From positions 62,001 through 126,000 of the forward strand of contig NZ_FNDX01000006.1 in the NCBI RefSeq assembly GCF_900099765.1: a stretch of DNA of 64,000 nt, written 5' to 3'. The position numbers and the translations under genes were made by a program. This document shows positions 38,124 to 46,784 of this stretch, in pieces (the first letter of the stretch is position 1; each line of letters opens with the position of its first letter). The stretch comes from Paenibacillus typhae (lineage in GTDB: Bacteria > Bacillota > Bacilli > Paenibacillales > Paenibacillaceae). Below the pieces are notes generated by a model. The model saw only the letters and a program-made list of their open reading frames with translations. It searched no databases and was not told where the DNA came from.

Positions 38124-38711
38124 GTGAATTTGCCCAACCGTATTACACTTGCACGTATTTGTCTTATCCCGATTATGATGTTTTTTCTGCTGGTGGATTT
38201 TAAGTTCTATCCCGAGCCGATTCATTGGGGATCATTCCAGCTTTCCATTAATCATCTAATCGCAGCCGTAATTTTCCTGCTAGCCGCCAGTACAGACGGG
38301 ATAGACGGGTACATTGCCCGGAAATATAACATGGTTACCAATCTCGGCAAGCTGCTTGATCCCCTTGCGGACAAGCTGCTGGTATCCGCAGTGCTGATCT
38401 CGCTGGTAGAGCTGGGCAGATGCGATTCCTGGATTGCCATCGTTATCATCAGCCGCGAGTTTGCGGTTACCGGTCTGCGCCAGGTTGCGCTGCTGGAAGG
38501 GAAAGTGGTAGCTGCCAGCAAATGGGGTAAAATAAAAACAGTGACGCAGATTGTTGCCATCTCACTGCTGCTGCTTAACAATTTCCCGTTCCAGTTCGTG
38601 AGCATTCCGCTGGATGACATTGCAATCTGGGCGGCGGCTCTGATCACGATTTACTCAGGGATCGATTATTTTGTGAAGAACAAGGAACTGCTGGAGCTTC
38701 ATAACGCCTAA
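38124..38711 (+). CDS. pgsA: CDP-diacylglycerol--glycerol-3-phosphate 3-phosphatidyltransferase
   Basis: Makes phosphatidylglycerol phosphate, the committed step to PG and cardiolipin. The 195-residue membrane protein contains the CDP-alcohol phosphotransferase motif D-G-x2-D-G-x-x-A-R-x8-G-x3-D-x3-D (T-D-G-I-D-G-Y-I-A-R, then L-L-D-P-L-A-D-K) and several membrane helices. GTG 38124 follows GGGGAGGAAC; an upstream in-frame ATG at 38052 lies within the yajQ terminator region. Confidence 0.96.
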   Translation: MNLPNRITLARICLIPIMMFFLLVDFKFYPEPIHWGSFQLSINHLIAAVIFLLAASTDGIDGYIARKYNMVTNLGKLLDPLADKLLVSAVLISLVELGRCDSWIAIVIISREFAVTGLRQVALLEGKVVAASKWGKIKTVTQIVAISLLLLNNFPFQFVSIPLDDIAIWAAALITIYSGIDYFVKNKELLELHNA

Positions 38712-38762
38712 CCCTAATCCTTAACTAGTCATGACATTATCACCAGGAGGAGAACGCCAGCT

Positions 38763-40052
38763 ATGAAAGCAGAGATTATTGCCGTCGGCACAGAGCTATT
38801 GCTTGGACAAATCGTTAACAGCAACGGCCAGTTTTTATCGGTAGAGCTGGCCGCGATGGGAATTGATGTTTATTTCCAGACCGTAGTCGGGGACAACAAG
38901 AGCCGGATCCAGGAGGCGATTGAGATTGCCCGGAGCCGGGCGGATATTATTCTGTTCACCGGCGGCATCGGCCCGACGGAAGATGATCTTACCAAGGATG
39001 CGCTGGCAGCAGCGCTTGGACGTTCACTTCATATAGACCAGCTTGCGATGGATCATGTACAGAGATTCTTCGATGACCGTAAAATAGTCATGACCGAGAA
39101 TAACCGCAAACAGGCCGTTATTATTGACGGAACAACTCCGCTTCCGAATGAAATCGGCCTCGCCGTCGGCCTTGCTTTTGCCCATGAGAGTAAATATTAC
39201 ATTGTGCTCCCCGGACCTCCCCGTGAGATGAAGCCGATGTTTACAGACAAAGTTAAGCCATGGTTGCTGCAGCATGCCCTCACCACAGAAATGCCGATCT
39301 ACTCCAAAATGCTCAAGTTCGCGGGTATCGGTGAATCGCTGCTGGAGGACAAGCTGATAGATCTGATCCGCAACCAGAGCGATCCTACCATTGCCCCCTA
39401 CGCCAAGGAAGGTGAGGTGACGGTCCGTATTTCCACCAAAGCACCTTCTGAACGGGAAGCGATGCTGAAGCTTGATGTGCTGGAGGAGCAGATCAAGGCA
39501 ATCCTGCCTGAGAATATGTATGCCAATATCGATGTGCCGCTGGAGCAGCTGCTGGTGGACTGGATGGCGGATGCCGGGCTGACGCTCAGCGCAGCCGAAA
39601 GCTGCACCGGCGGATTGTTAATGGAGAGCATCACGAACATTCCGGGGAGCGCGTCCATGTTCAAGGGCGGTATTGTCTGCTACTCCAACGAAATTAAGAA
39701 AAAGCTGCTGAACGTGCCTGCTTCTTATCTGGAAGGCCCTGATGCCGTCGGAGCTGTCAGCCCCGAGGTTGCAGAGGTGCTGGCGGAGCAGGTCAGAATG
39801 CTGGGAGACACCGACTTCGGACTATCGGTTACCGGGGTAGCGGGACCGGGATACTCGGAGCGCAAGCCGGTCGGTCTGGTATACGTCGGCCTGGCCGAAC
39901 GCGGTCACAAGACAGAGGTCTTTGAGCTTAACCTCAAAGGAACACGCGAGAACATCCGGCTGCGCTCTGTCAAAGCGCTGCTGTACCGTCTGTGGCGCAG
40001 GCTGGAGGAACGCAAGGTGGAGACACCACTTGAAGGATCAGCCTTGCAATAG
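38763..40052 (+). CDS. cinA: CinA family competence/damage-inducible protein
   Basis: A 429-residue protein with an N-terminal MoaB/MoeA-like domain (about 1-170: A-V-G-T-E-L-L-L-G-Q-I-V-N-S-N and F-T-G-G-I-G-P-T-E-D-D) and a C-terminal CinA/PncC domain (about 265-420: S-A-A-E-S-C-T-G-G-L-L). Such proteins act in NMN or ADP-ribose recycling. CAGGAGGAGAAC precedes the ATG. It lies before recA as in B. subtilis and Streptococcus, but here recA has its own promoter. Confidence 0.96.
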   Translation: MKAEIIAVGTELLLGQIVNSNGQFLSVELAAMGIDVYFQTVVGDNKSRIQEAIEIARSRADIILFTGGIGPTEDDLTKDALAAALGRSLHIDQLAMDHVQRFFDDRKIVMTENNRKQAVIIDGTTPLPNEIGLAVGLAFAHESKYYIVLPGPPREMKPMFTDKVKPWLLQHALTTEMPIYSKMLKFAGIGESLLEDKLIDLIRNQSDPTIAPYAKEGEVTVRISTKAPSEREAMLKLDVLEEQIKAILPENMYANIDVPLEQLLVDWMADAGLTLSAAESCTGGLLMESITNIPGSASMFKGGIVCYSNEIKKKLLNVPASYLEGPDAVGAVSPEVAEVLAEQVRMLGDTDFGLSVTGVAGPGYSERKPVGLVYVGLAERGHKTEVFELNLKGTRENIRLRSVKALLYRLWRRLEERKVETPLEGSALQ

Positions 40053-40086
40053 TTCTGCAGGGCGGTATATAATTGTAAATACGGAA

Positions 40087-40127
40087 GAACCGTGGCATAG
40101 TGAACCTTTTGCTGCGGTTTTTTGTTT
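40087..40127 (+). terminator. Intrinsic terminator after cinA
   Basis: AACCG-TG-GCA (40088-40097) pairs with TGC-TG-CGGTT (40110-40119) with a 2-nt internal mismatch, followed by TTTTTG. Confidence 0.7.
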
Positions 40128-40253
40128 TTGTGACTGCGGTTAGCCTGTAAATGTGAGTCTGCTACACCGGCTGGTTAATGACTATGTATGGTACATTCAT
40201 CAGGAAAGGGGGCTTACAATAAAAGGGTATCTTTCGCCCGCGGTCAAAAAAAA

Positions 40254-40267
40254 CGAATGTATGTTCG
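40254..40267 (+). promoter_or_regulatory. LexA (SOS) box upstream of recA
   Basis: CGAATGTATGTTCG matches the Bacillus-type SOS box C-G-A-A-C-R-N-R-Y-G-T-T-Y-G with one mismatch (T for C at position 5). It ends 9 nt before the recA -35. Confidence 0.85.
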
Positions 40268-40276
40268 AAAAAAAGC

Positions 40277-40305
40277 TTGGCAAGACCTCTAAAACACGGT
40301 ATTAT
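40277..40305 (+). promoter_or_regulatory. Sigma-A promoter of recA
   Basis: TTGGCA at 40277-40282, a 17-nt spacer and TATTAT at 40300-40305, about 32 nt upstream of the start codon. The SOS box lies just upstream, so LexA would interfere with -35 recognition. Confidence 0.75.
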
Positions 40306-40337
40306 ATTACTATAAACAAGTGAAGGAAGTGGTCTGA

Positions 40338-41402
40338 TTGTCAGATCGTCGTGCTGCGCTGGATATGGCGCTTCGTCAAATAGAAAAACAATTTGGTAAA
40401 GGTTCGATCATGAAATTGGGTGAATCCAATCACATGAAAGTGGAAGTTGTACCAAGCGGAGCCTTGGCACTTGATATTGCCCTGGGTATTGGCGGACTTC
40501 CAAAAGGACGTATTATAGAAGTATATGGACCGGAATCTTCCGGTAAAACAACGGTTGCCCTGCATGCTATCGCTGAAGTACAGAAGGTTGGCGGACAAGC
40601 TGCCTTCATCGATGCGGAACATGCGCTCGACCCTAAATATGCCAACGCGCTTGGCGTCAACATTGATGAACTTCTGCTGTCCCAGCCGGATACAGGAGAA
40701 CAGGCACTGGAGATCGCTGAAGCACTTGTGCGCAGCGGTGCGGTAGACATTATTGTCGTTGACTCCGTAGCGGCACTGGTGCCTAAGGCGGAGATTGAAG
40801 GCGATATGGGGGATTCCCACGTTGGTCTTCAAGCCCGTCTGATGTCCCAGGCTCTGCGGAAGCTGTCCGGTGCGATCAACAAGTCCAACACGATCGCCAT
40901 CTTCATCAACCAGCTACGTGAGAAGATCGGCGTTATGTTCGGCAATCCCGAAACGACTCCGGGCGGCCGGGCGTTGAAATTCTACTCCTCGGTACGTCTT
41001 GATGTTCGCCGTGTAGAAAGCATCAAGATGGGCAATGATGTAGTCGGTAACCGTACCAAAATCAAAGTCGTGAAGAACAAGGTGGCTCCTCCGTTCAAAC
41101 AGGCAGACGTTGATATCATGTACGGTGAAGGCATCTCGAAGGAAGGAAGCCTTGTCGATATCGGAACGGAAATGGACATTGTCAACAAGAGCGGAGCTTG
41201 GTATTCCTATGAAGGCGAACGCCTTGGCCAGGGACGTGAGAATGCCAAGCAGTTCCTCAAAGAGCATCCGGAAATTGCCTTGCTGATTGAGAACAAGATC
41301 CGTGAAGCAAGCAACCTGACCACCATTGTTGCTGCTCCGTCGGAAGCTGAGGCTGCAGCGGAGAAAGAGGAAGAAGAAAACCTGCTGCTTGAAATTGAAT
41401 AA
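40338..41402 (+). CDS. recA: Recombinase RecA
   Basis: ATP-dependent strand-exchange protein and co-protease for LexA. The 354 residues have Walker A G-P-E-S-S-G-K-T (64-71), Walker [12 protein letters not shown]1/L2 loops ([10 protein letters not shown] and [11 protein letters not shown]) and an acidic C-terminus. The start is TTG 40338, after GAAGGAAGTGG; no ATG alternative exists. Confidence 0.98.
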   Translation: MSDRRAALDMALRQIEKQFGKGSIMKLGESNHMKVEVVPSGALALDIALGIGGLPKGRIIEVYGPESSGKTTVALHAIAEVQKVGGQAAFIDAEHALDPKYANALGVNIDELLLSQPDTGEQALEIAEALVRSGAVDIIVVDSVAALVPKAEIEGDMGDSHVGLQARLMSQALRKLSGAINKSNTIAIFINQLREKIGVMFGNPETTPGGRALKFYSSVRLDVRRVESIKMGNDVVGNRTKIKVVKNKVAPPFKQADVDIMYGEGISKEGSLVDIGTEMDIVNKSGAWYSYEGERLGQGRENAKQFLKEHPEIALLIENKIREASNLTTIVAAPSEAEAAAEKEEEENLLLEIE

Positions 41403-41418
41403 TACGTAACCTAATATT

Positions 41419-41457
41419 AAGCGCCCTGTGTATGTTTGCAGCAGGGCGCTTATTTAT
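41419..41457 (+). terminator. Intrinsic terminator after recA
   Basis: AAGCGCCCTG (41419-41428) and CAGGGCGCTT (41442-41451) form a perfect 10-bp stem, followed by ATTTATT. Confidence 0.88.
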
Positions 41458-41486
41458 TGATAATTACTTATTTATTGATAATTAAT
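41451..41486 (+). repeat. 18-nt direct tandem duplication
   Basis: TTATTTATTGATAATTAC is followed at once by TTATTTATTGATAATTAA. The repeat begins within the recA terminator tail and lies upstream of recX. It is A-T rich; a small slippage product is likely. Confidence 0.85.
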
Positions 41487-41535
41487 AGTAAAGTTTTCGC
41501 ATTTTATATCGTTAGAGCGAGAGGTGAATGAACCT

Positions 41536-42270
41536 ATGGTAATTCAACTTAATCCTGAGCCCGAAGATCAGGAAGTGCAGGCACTGGCGGATTTTCCGGA
41601 GGGTGAGCTTCTGGAAATAACCAAGGTAGAGCGGCAGAAGAAGTCGGATCACCGCTATATTATACATTTCGGCGCCTATAACTTGACTGTGCATGAGGAT
41701 GTCATGATTAAATACCGGATGATCTCCGGGAATTCATTCATGAAGGAAGACCTTGAAGAGATCGTAGTGGCAGATGAGCGCCAGCGGGCCTATGTCGAGG
41801 GCTTGAGATACCTGGAGCGCAAGCCGCGGACGGCCCAGGAAATGGCCCGCCGTTTAAGGGAGAAAGAAATAGGAGAGACTATAATTACAGAAGTGCTGCA
41901 GCGTCTGCAGCAGGAACGTTTCATTGACGATCCCCTGTATGCGAAGCAGTGGGCAGAGCAGCGGATAACGAACCAGCGCAAGGGCAAGCTGTGGATCCGC
42001 CAGGAGCTGCGGGAGAAGGGTATCGACAAATCGCTGATCGCTGAAGCGCTGGAGAATATTTCGCCTGAAGAAGAACTGGAGAGCGCACTGCAGACCGGGC
42101 GCAAGAAGTGGAACATGATCCGCGGGGATAAGAACGACAAGCGCAGAAAGACCGGTGCCTTCCTGATGCGGCGCGGTTTCCCGGGTGAAGTGGTCCGGCA
42201 GGTATTAAATACTCTGCGTGAGGAAGAGAACGCGGAAGGCTATGATGACGAATTTTACGATTATGAGTGA
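41536..42270 (+). CDS. recX: Regulatory protein RecX
   Basis: Modulator of RecA filaments. The 244 residues contain three RecX three-helix repeats (from about residue 85: A-Y-V-E-G-L-R-Y-L-E-R-K-P-R-T-A-Q-E-M-A-R-R-L; Q-Q-E-R-F-I-D-D-P-L-Y-A; Q-E-L-R-E-K-G-I-D) after a family-typical N-terminal beta region. ATG 41536 is preferred over GTG 41524 because AGAGGTGA (41519-41527) would overlap the GTG. It ends in an acidic tail. Placed directly after recA. Confidence 0.92.
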   Translation: MVIQLNPEPEDQEVQALADFPEGELLEITKVERQKKSDHRYIIHFGAYNLTVHEDVMIKYRMISGNSFMKEDLEEIVVADERQRAYVEGLRYLERKPRTAQEMARRLREKEIGETIITEVLQRLQQERFIDDPLYAKQWAEQRITNQRKGKLWIRQELREKGIDKSLIAEALENISPEEELESALQTGRKKWNMIRGDKNDKRRKTGAFLMRRGFPGEVVRQVLNTLREEENAEGYDDEFYDYE

Positions 42271-42313
42271 ACGGCTTGACATTCTCTTGACTTTAATGGC
42301 ATTATCGACTCTC

Positions 42314-42343
42314 TTGACAATGTCTTTTTATAAATAATAAAAT
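42314..42343 (+). promoter_or_regulatory. Probable sigma-A promoter of rny
   Basis: Perfect TTGACA at 42314-42319, an 18-nt spacer and TAAAAT at 42338-42343, giving a leader of about 240 nt before rny. A second TTGACA lies at 42279-42284. Confidence 0.55.
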
Positions 42344-42485
42344 ATAACATGAATCGGCATAAACTAAGAATCCTTTTTCCTTCCCAAAAAGCAGACTCTT
42401 AGGTAACCGGTTCGCGTACAACTCATATGAAATGTAATCGCCGGATAAGGCGGGCAGTGTGCATGTGCAGCATGTGCAGTATGGC

Positions 42486-42510
42486 AATCGGTGTATTACC
42501 GGTTTTTTGT
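42486..42510 (+). promoter_or_regulatory. Terminator-like hairpin in the rny leader
   Basis: AATCGGT (42486-42492) pairs with ACCGGTT (42498-42504), one G-U pair, followed by TTTTTG. It lies about 85 nt before rny and well past recX. An upstream AACCGGTT (42411-42418) can pair with the same arm, so alternative folds are possible. Candidate attenuator. Confidence 0.45.
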
Positions 42511-42589
42511 ATGGTGATGAACGGATAGTTTAACAACTGCACAATTCCCAAGGCAAGTTCCTTGGAGGAACCAACGAGGAGGTGAACAG

Positions 42590-44131
42590 ATGCATACTGC
42601 AATCTGGGTCATAATCGTTCTCGTTGTAGCTGCAATATTCTTTGGATTCGGTTATTTTATTCGTAAATCCCTTGCAGAAGCTAAGATTCAAAGCGCAGAG
42701 AAAGAAGCACTCGTCATCGTGGAGAACGCGAAGAAAGACGCTGAGGCGCTGAAGAAGGAAACGGTACTCGAAGCTAAGGATGAAGTACACAGAATCCGTA
42801 CTGAAGCTGAGAAAGAAACTCGTGAACGCCGGAATGAAATCCAACGGCAAGAGAGACGTTTGCTGCAAAAGGAAGAATCGCTGGATAAAAAAATGGAATC
42901 GCTTGAACGAAAAGAAGAACAAGTAGCTAACAAAGAGAAACGAATTGACGAAACACAACAGCAAATTGATGTTATTTACAAGAATCAGGTTACCGAGCTG
43001 GAGCGTATCTCCAACCTGAGCATCGATGATGCCAGAAGTATCATTCTGAGCAATGTAGAGCAGGAAGTTCGCCATGAAACCGCGCAGATGATCAAGGAAA
43101 TTGAACAGCAGGCCAAAGAGGAAGCGGACAAGAAAGCCCGCGAAATCATTACACTGGCTATCCAGCGCTGTGCAGCTGATCACGTTGCCGAGACAACGGT
43201 ATCTGTGGTAACTCTGCCGAATGAAGAGATGAAGGGCCGGATTATCGGCCGTGAAGGCCGTAATATCCGGGCACTGGAGACTCTTACAGGTATTGATCTC
43301 ATTATCGATGATACGCCGGAAGCTGTTATTCTGTCGGGATTTGATCCGATCCGTCGTGAAGTCGCCCGTACGGCACTTGAGAAGCTGGTTGCCGATGGAC
43401 GTATCCATCCGGCACGGATCGAGGAAATGGTTGAGAAATCCCGCAAAGAAGTGGATGAGCGGATCCGCGAGTACGGTGAACAGGCTACCTTCGAGGTTGG
43501 CGTTCATGGTCTGCATCCGGATCTGATCAAGATCCTGGGCCGTCTGAAATTCCGTACGAGCTATGGTCAGAATGTACTCAAGCACTCCATGGAAGTTGCT
43601 TATTTGACTGGACTTATGGCCGGTGAGCTTGGGGAAGACATCGTGCTTGCTAAACGTGCCGGGCTGCTCCATGATATCGGCAAAGCGCTGGATCATGAAG
43701 TGGAAGGCTCGCACGTTGAAATTGGCGTTGAGCTTGCGAAGAAATACAAGGAACATCCAGTGGTTATCAACAGTATCGCATCCCACCACGGAGACTGCGA
43801 AGCTACCTCGGTTATTGCTATGCTGGTCGGAGCAGCTGACGCCTTGTCGGCAGCACGTCCTGGCGCACGCCGTGAGACACTGGAGACCTACATCAAACGT
43901 CTGGAGAAGCTGGAAGAGATCTCCGAGAGCTTCGAAGGCGTCGAGAAGTCTTATGCAATTCAAGCGGGCCGTGAGGTTCGCGTGATGGTGCAGCCTGAGA
44001 AGATCGACGATGCGGAAAGCTTCCGTCTGGCACGCGACATTACGAAGATGATCGAGAGTGAGCTGGATTATCCGGGTCATATCAAGGTTACCGTTATCCG
44101 CGAGACACGGGCTGTGGAATACGCAAAATAA
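42590..44131 (+). CDS. rny: Ribonuclease Y
   Basis: Membrane-anchored endoribonuclease that starts decay of many mRNAs. The 513 residues have an N-terminal membrane helix (about 3-22), a long charged coiled coil (about 25-185), a KH domain (about 205-265, [14 protein letters not shown]) and an HD domain (about 330-425, [12 protein letters not shown] and N-S-I-A-S-H-H-G-D). GAGGAGGTGAAC precedes the ATG. Followed by its usual partner ymdB. Confidence 0.97.
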   Translation: MHTAIWVIIVLVVAAIFFGFGYFIRKSLAEAKIQSAEKEALVIVENAKKDAEALKKETVLEAKDEVHRIRTEAEKETRERRNEIQRQERRLLQKEESLDKKMESLERKEEQVANKEKRIDETQQQIDVIYKNQVTELERISNLSIDDARSIILSNVEQEVRHETAQMIKEIEQQAKEEADKKAREIITLAIQRCAADHVAETTVSVVTLPNEEMKGRIIGREGRNIRALETLTGIDLIIDDTPEAVILSGFDPIRREVARTALEKLVADGRIHPARIEEMVEKSRKEVDERIREYGEQATFEVGVHGLHPDLIKILGRLKFRTSYGQNVLKHSMEVAYLTGLMAGELGEDIVLAKRAGLLHDIGKALDHEVEGSHVEIGVELAKKYKEHPVVINSIASHHGDCEATSVIAMLVGAADALSAARPGARRETLETYIKRLEKLEEISESFEGVEKSYAIQAGREVRVMVQPEKIDDAESFRLARDITKMIESELDYPGHIKVTVIRETRAVEYAK

Positions 44132-44140
44132 GCAAGGAAA

Positions 44141-44166
44141 TTGGCCCCCTGCGGGGCCTTTTTTCT
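44141..44166 (+). terminator. Intrinsic terminator after rny
   Basis: GGCCCC (44143-44148) and GGGGCC (44153-44158) form a 6-bp stem with a 4-nt loop, followed by TTTTTTTTC. Confidence 0.88.
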
Positions 44167-44225
44167 TTCCCGCAAAACAAAGAGAAAAGGTTAGGCAGAG
44201 CAGTTAATGTTAGGAGGAGAAGGAT

Positions 44226-45020
44226 ATCAAAGTTTTATTTATAGGTGATATTGTAGGCAATACCGGCAGAAAGGCTCTGCGGGAAATGCTGCCGACATTA
44301 AAGAGCAAGTACCAGCCCCATATCATCATCGTTAACGGTGAAAATGCAGCCGCAGGCAGAGGGATTACCTCAGCAATTGCCAATGAATTTTTTAATTGGG
44401 GTGTACATGGTATTACATTGGGTAATCATACTTGGGACAATAAGGATATTTTTGAATTTATCGACGATGAGCCGCGGATGATCCGACCGGCGAACTTTCC
44501 GCCGGGAACCCCGGGCAGAGGGTATACGGTGGTTAAAGGCAACGGCAAACAGCTGGCGATTGTCAATCTGCAGGGACGCACCTTTTTGCCGGCTATTGAT
44601 GACCCGTTCCGGGTAGGGGAAGAAATTGTGGAGGAGCTGCGCCGTACCCACAAGTGCATTCTCGTTGATTTTCATGCCGAAGCAACTTCTGAGAAGATTG
44701 CCATGGGTTATTTTATGGACGGCATGGCATCTATTGTAGTCGGCACCCACACGCATGTGCAAAGCAACGATGATGTCATTCTTCCAGGCGGAACCGCTTA
44801 TCTGACCGATGCGGGCATGGTTGGTTCAAGAGAAGGAATTTTGGGTATGGAAAAGGATGCGGTCCTTTATAAATTCACTACCCAGCTCCCGTCGAGATTT
44901 GTGGTAGACGAAGGTAAATGGCAGTTGAACGGGTTATTCGCGGAGATTGACGAGGCTACAGGTAAAGCGACACGTCTGGAGAAGATTCGTTTGCGTGAAG
45001 ATGAATGGGTTATGAGCTAG
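44226..45020 (+). CDS. ymdB: YmdB-family metallophosphoesterase (2',3'-cyclic nucleotide phosphodiesterase)
   Basis: A 264-residue phosphoesterase; B. subtilis YmdB hydrolyses 2',3'-cyclic nucleotides and affects biofilm and motility decisions. Metal ligands: F-I-G-D-I-V-G (residues 5-11), V-N-G-E-N-A-A, G-N-H-T-W-D, D-F-H-A-E-A-T-S-E-K and G-T-H-T-H-V. The homology reaches back to I-K-V-L-F-I-G-D, but there is no ATG, GTG or TTG before an in-frame TAG at 44211. AGGAGGAG at 44212-44219 is ideally placed for ATC 44226, which gives exactly the usual family length. ATG 44286 would delete the first metal-binding motif. Confidence 0.88.
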   Translation: MKVLFIGDIVGNTGRKALREMLPTLKSKYQPHIIIVNGENAAAGRGITSAIANEFFNWGVHGITLGNHTWDNKDIFEFIDDEPRMIRPANFPPGTPGRGYTVVKGNGKQLAIVNLQGRTFLPAIDDPFRVGEEIVEELRRTHKCILVDFHAEATSEKIAMGYFMDGMASIVVGTHTHVQSNDDVILPGGTAYLTDAGMVGSREGILGMEKDAVLYKFTTQLPSRFVVDEGKWQLNGLFAEIDEATGKATRLEKIRLREDEWVMS

Positions 45021-45142
45021 GCCTGGATATCGTGTAGTAGGACATTCGGGAAAAATCGCAGTTTTTGGATAAAGTGTGATCTTTTTTATATCGAAAAAGA
45101 GTATCTTTTGTACCAATTTCTCCGGCGTAGTCCGCAAAAAGA

Positions 45143-45167
45143 AGGAATTATTTCTTCTCCCGCGAAT
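45143..45167 (+). promoter_or_regulatory. Sigma-H promoter of spoVS
   Basis: AGGAATT (45143-45149), a 12-nt spacer and GCGAAT (45162-45167) match the sigma-H pattern AGGANWW / GAAT. spoVS is a sigma-H gene in B. subtilis. It lies about 50 nt before the start codon. Confidence 0.75.
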
Positions 45168-45220
45168 AACATCTACAGTAGTGGAAGAACACCATCATTT
45201 TCCCAGGGGAGGTACTTACT

Positions 45221-45481
45221 ATGGATGTATTAAAAGTATCAGCTAAATCCAATCCGAATTCCGTTGCCGGTGCATTAGCAGGTGTTCTTCGTGAACGTGG
45301 ATCGGCCGAGCTGCAGGCTATTGGAGCAGGAGCACTGAACCAGGCAGTCAAAGCAGTTGCCATCGCCCGGGGATTTGTCGCGCCAAGCGGTGTTGATCTG
45401 GTCTGCATTCCAGCTTTTACGGATATCGTAATTGACGGAGAGGACCGGACGGCGATTAAACTCATTGTGGAACCCAGATAA
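45221..45481 (+). CDS. spoVS: Stage V sporulation protein S
   Basis: An 86-residue, highly conserved Alba-like protein needed for progress beyond stage V of sporulation. The sequence M-D-V-L-K-V-S-A-K-S-N-P-N-S-V-A-G-A-L-A is diagnostic. GGGGAGGTACTTACT precedes the ATG. The single gene has its own promoter and terminator. Confidence 0.97.
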   Translation: MDVLKVSAKSNPNSVAGALAGVLRERGSAELQAIGAGALNQAVKAVAIARGFVAPSGVDLVCIPAFTDIVIDGEDRTAIKLIVEPR

Positions 45482-45502
45482 TTTATGAACTTGTTCTGAT
45501 GG

Positions 45503-45532
45503 ACCTGTTTACTTAGGTAAACAGGTTTTTTG
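45503..45532 (+). terminator. Intrinsic terminator after spoVS
   Basis: ACCTGTTTAC (45503-45512) and GTAAACAGGT (45517-45526) form a perfect 10-bp stem with a 4-nt loop, followed by TTTTTG. Confidence 0.93.
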
Positions 45533-45653
45533 CTGTTCTGGGAAAAGGAGCGGATTGATGGCATAAGCTGTTAATATAAACGGCTGACGCTAATGATTAG
45601 AAAGGAATAAGGGCGTTGCATGGTATTTTAGCGGTATGGGAAGAGGGGAGAAG

Positions 45654-46619
45654 ATGGGGACGGCGGCAAAATTTAAGGTTGCGGATTTTCATTGTGATGC
45701 ACTGAGCAAGCTGCAGGCGGAACCGGACATAGATTTTAATAATGATCACCGGCTGGATGTGACAGCGGAACGGCTGGCGGCGGGTAATGTGGGACTGCAG
45801 GTTTTTGCGGTCTATTTGTCCGGGACTTTGGGAAAACCCCGGTTTGAAAGGATACTCGGTCAGCTTGAGCTGTTCCGCAAACGGATTATCTGCGGGGAAG
45901 GCCTGCGGTGGCTTCGCTGGAAAGAAGAGACGGTTGTAACGTCTGCCCCCGAATCAGCCTGGGCGATGCTTTCGCTTGAGGGTGTCGACGGCCTGGAAGG
46001 GAATTTATTTTATGCAGAGCTGCTGTTTGAGCTTGGTGTGCGATTTCTTGGGATCACCTGGAATTATGCGAATTGGGCAGCGGATGGGGTACTGGAGTCA
46101 AGAAACGGCGGATTTACGGAAAAAGGCAGGCAGCTCATCGAATGGTGCAATACCAGCGGAATGCTGCTGGATGTGTCCCATCTCTCTCCGGCCGGGTTCT
46201 GGGAGCTGGCTGAGCGCAGTACACGCCCCTTTATTGCATCCCATTCCAATGCGGCAGCTGTGTGCGGACATCCCCGGAATTTAAGTGATGAGCAGATTAA
46301 AGCGGTCATTGCCATGGACGGACGGATCGGGCTGACCTTTGTTCCCTGGTTTGTCCGTAATGGGGGCGGGGCCAAGGCAGAGGATCTTCTGAAGCATATC
46401 GAGCATGTCTGCAGTCTGGGCGGATCGCGTCAGCTGATGTTCGGGTCGGATTTCGACGGTATTGATGCCTGGATTGAAGGACTGGAGCATCCCGGAAAAT
46501 ATACGGAGTTGGCCGATTTGCTGCTGAAGCATTATCCCGAGGATGAGGTGAAGGGCTGGCTGCATGGGAATGCCATGCGTTTTTTGAGTACACAGCTGCC
46601 TTCACGGGTTTATTTATAA
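45654..46619 (+). CDS. Membrane dipeptidase-type (M19) peptidase
   Basis: A 321-residue M19 family zinc dipeptidase. The metal ligands are visible in V-A-D-F-H-C-D-A (H-x-D, residues about 9-16), S-L-E-G-V-D-G (bridging glutamate), L-D-V-S-H-L-S and F-I-A-S-H-S-N-A (histidines), and L-M-F-G-S-D-F-D-G-I-D. No signal peptide. ATG 45654 follows GAGGGGAGA; an in-frame ATG at 45636 sits upstream of that site. M19 enzymes cleave dipeptides, including D-Ala types; the physiological substrate is unknown. Confidence 0.9.
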   Translation: MGTAAKFKVADFHCDALSKLQAEPDIDFNNDHRLDVTAERLAAGNVGLQVFAVYLSGTLGKPRFERILGQLELFRKRIICGEGLRWLRWKEETVVTSAPESAWAMLSLEGVDGLEGNLFYAELLFELGVRFLGITWNYANWAADGVLESRNGGFTEKGRQLIEWCNTSGMLLDVSHLSPAGFWELAERSTRPFIASHSNAAAVCGHPRNLSDEQIKAVIAMDGRIGLTFVPWFVRNGGGAKAEDLLKHIEHVCSLGGSRQLMFGSDFDGIDAWIEGLEHPGKYTELADLLLKHYPEDEVKGWLHGNAMRFLSTQLPSRVYL

Positions 46620-46652
46620 AATGGCGAAACGGTGACTGAGAAGGAGGAAATA

Positions 46653-46685
46653 ATGCGAATTGTCGGAGAAATGTCGAAAAATTAA
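46653..46685 (+). CDS. Possible 10-codon leader peptide upstream of pduL
   Basis: AAGGAGGAAATA at 46641-46652 is directly followed by ATG and ten codons, M-R-I-V-G-E-M-S-K-N, then TAA. A strong ribosome binding site on so short a frame is unusual, but it may be the stub of a lost gene. No regulatory structure to pduL is evident. Confidence 0.25.
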   Translation: MRIVGEMSKN

Positions 46686-46784
46686 CGCTTAATGTGAGCC
46701 TGGCCTTTTTATTTTTGGGTAAGAAGTTGTATAATGTTCAGTGGCTTGTACAGATACTAGAGAAAATACAAGGAGTGACTTACA

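Noticed and set aside
42530..44080. 516-codon antisense frame over rny
   Set aside because: Shadow of the RNase Y coiled coil codons; Phe/Leu-rich with no start signal.
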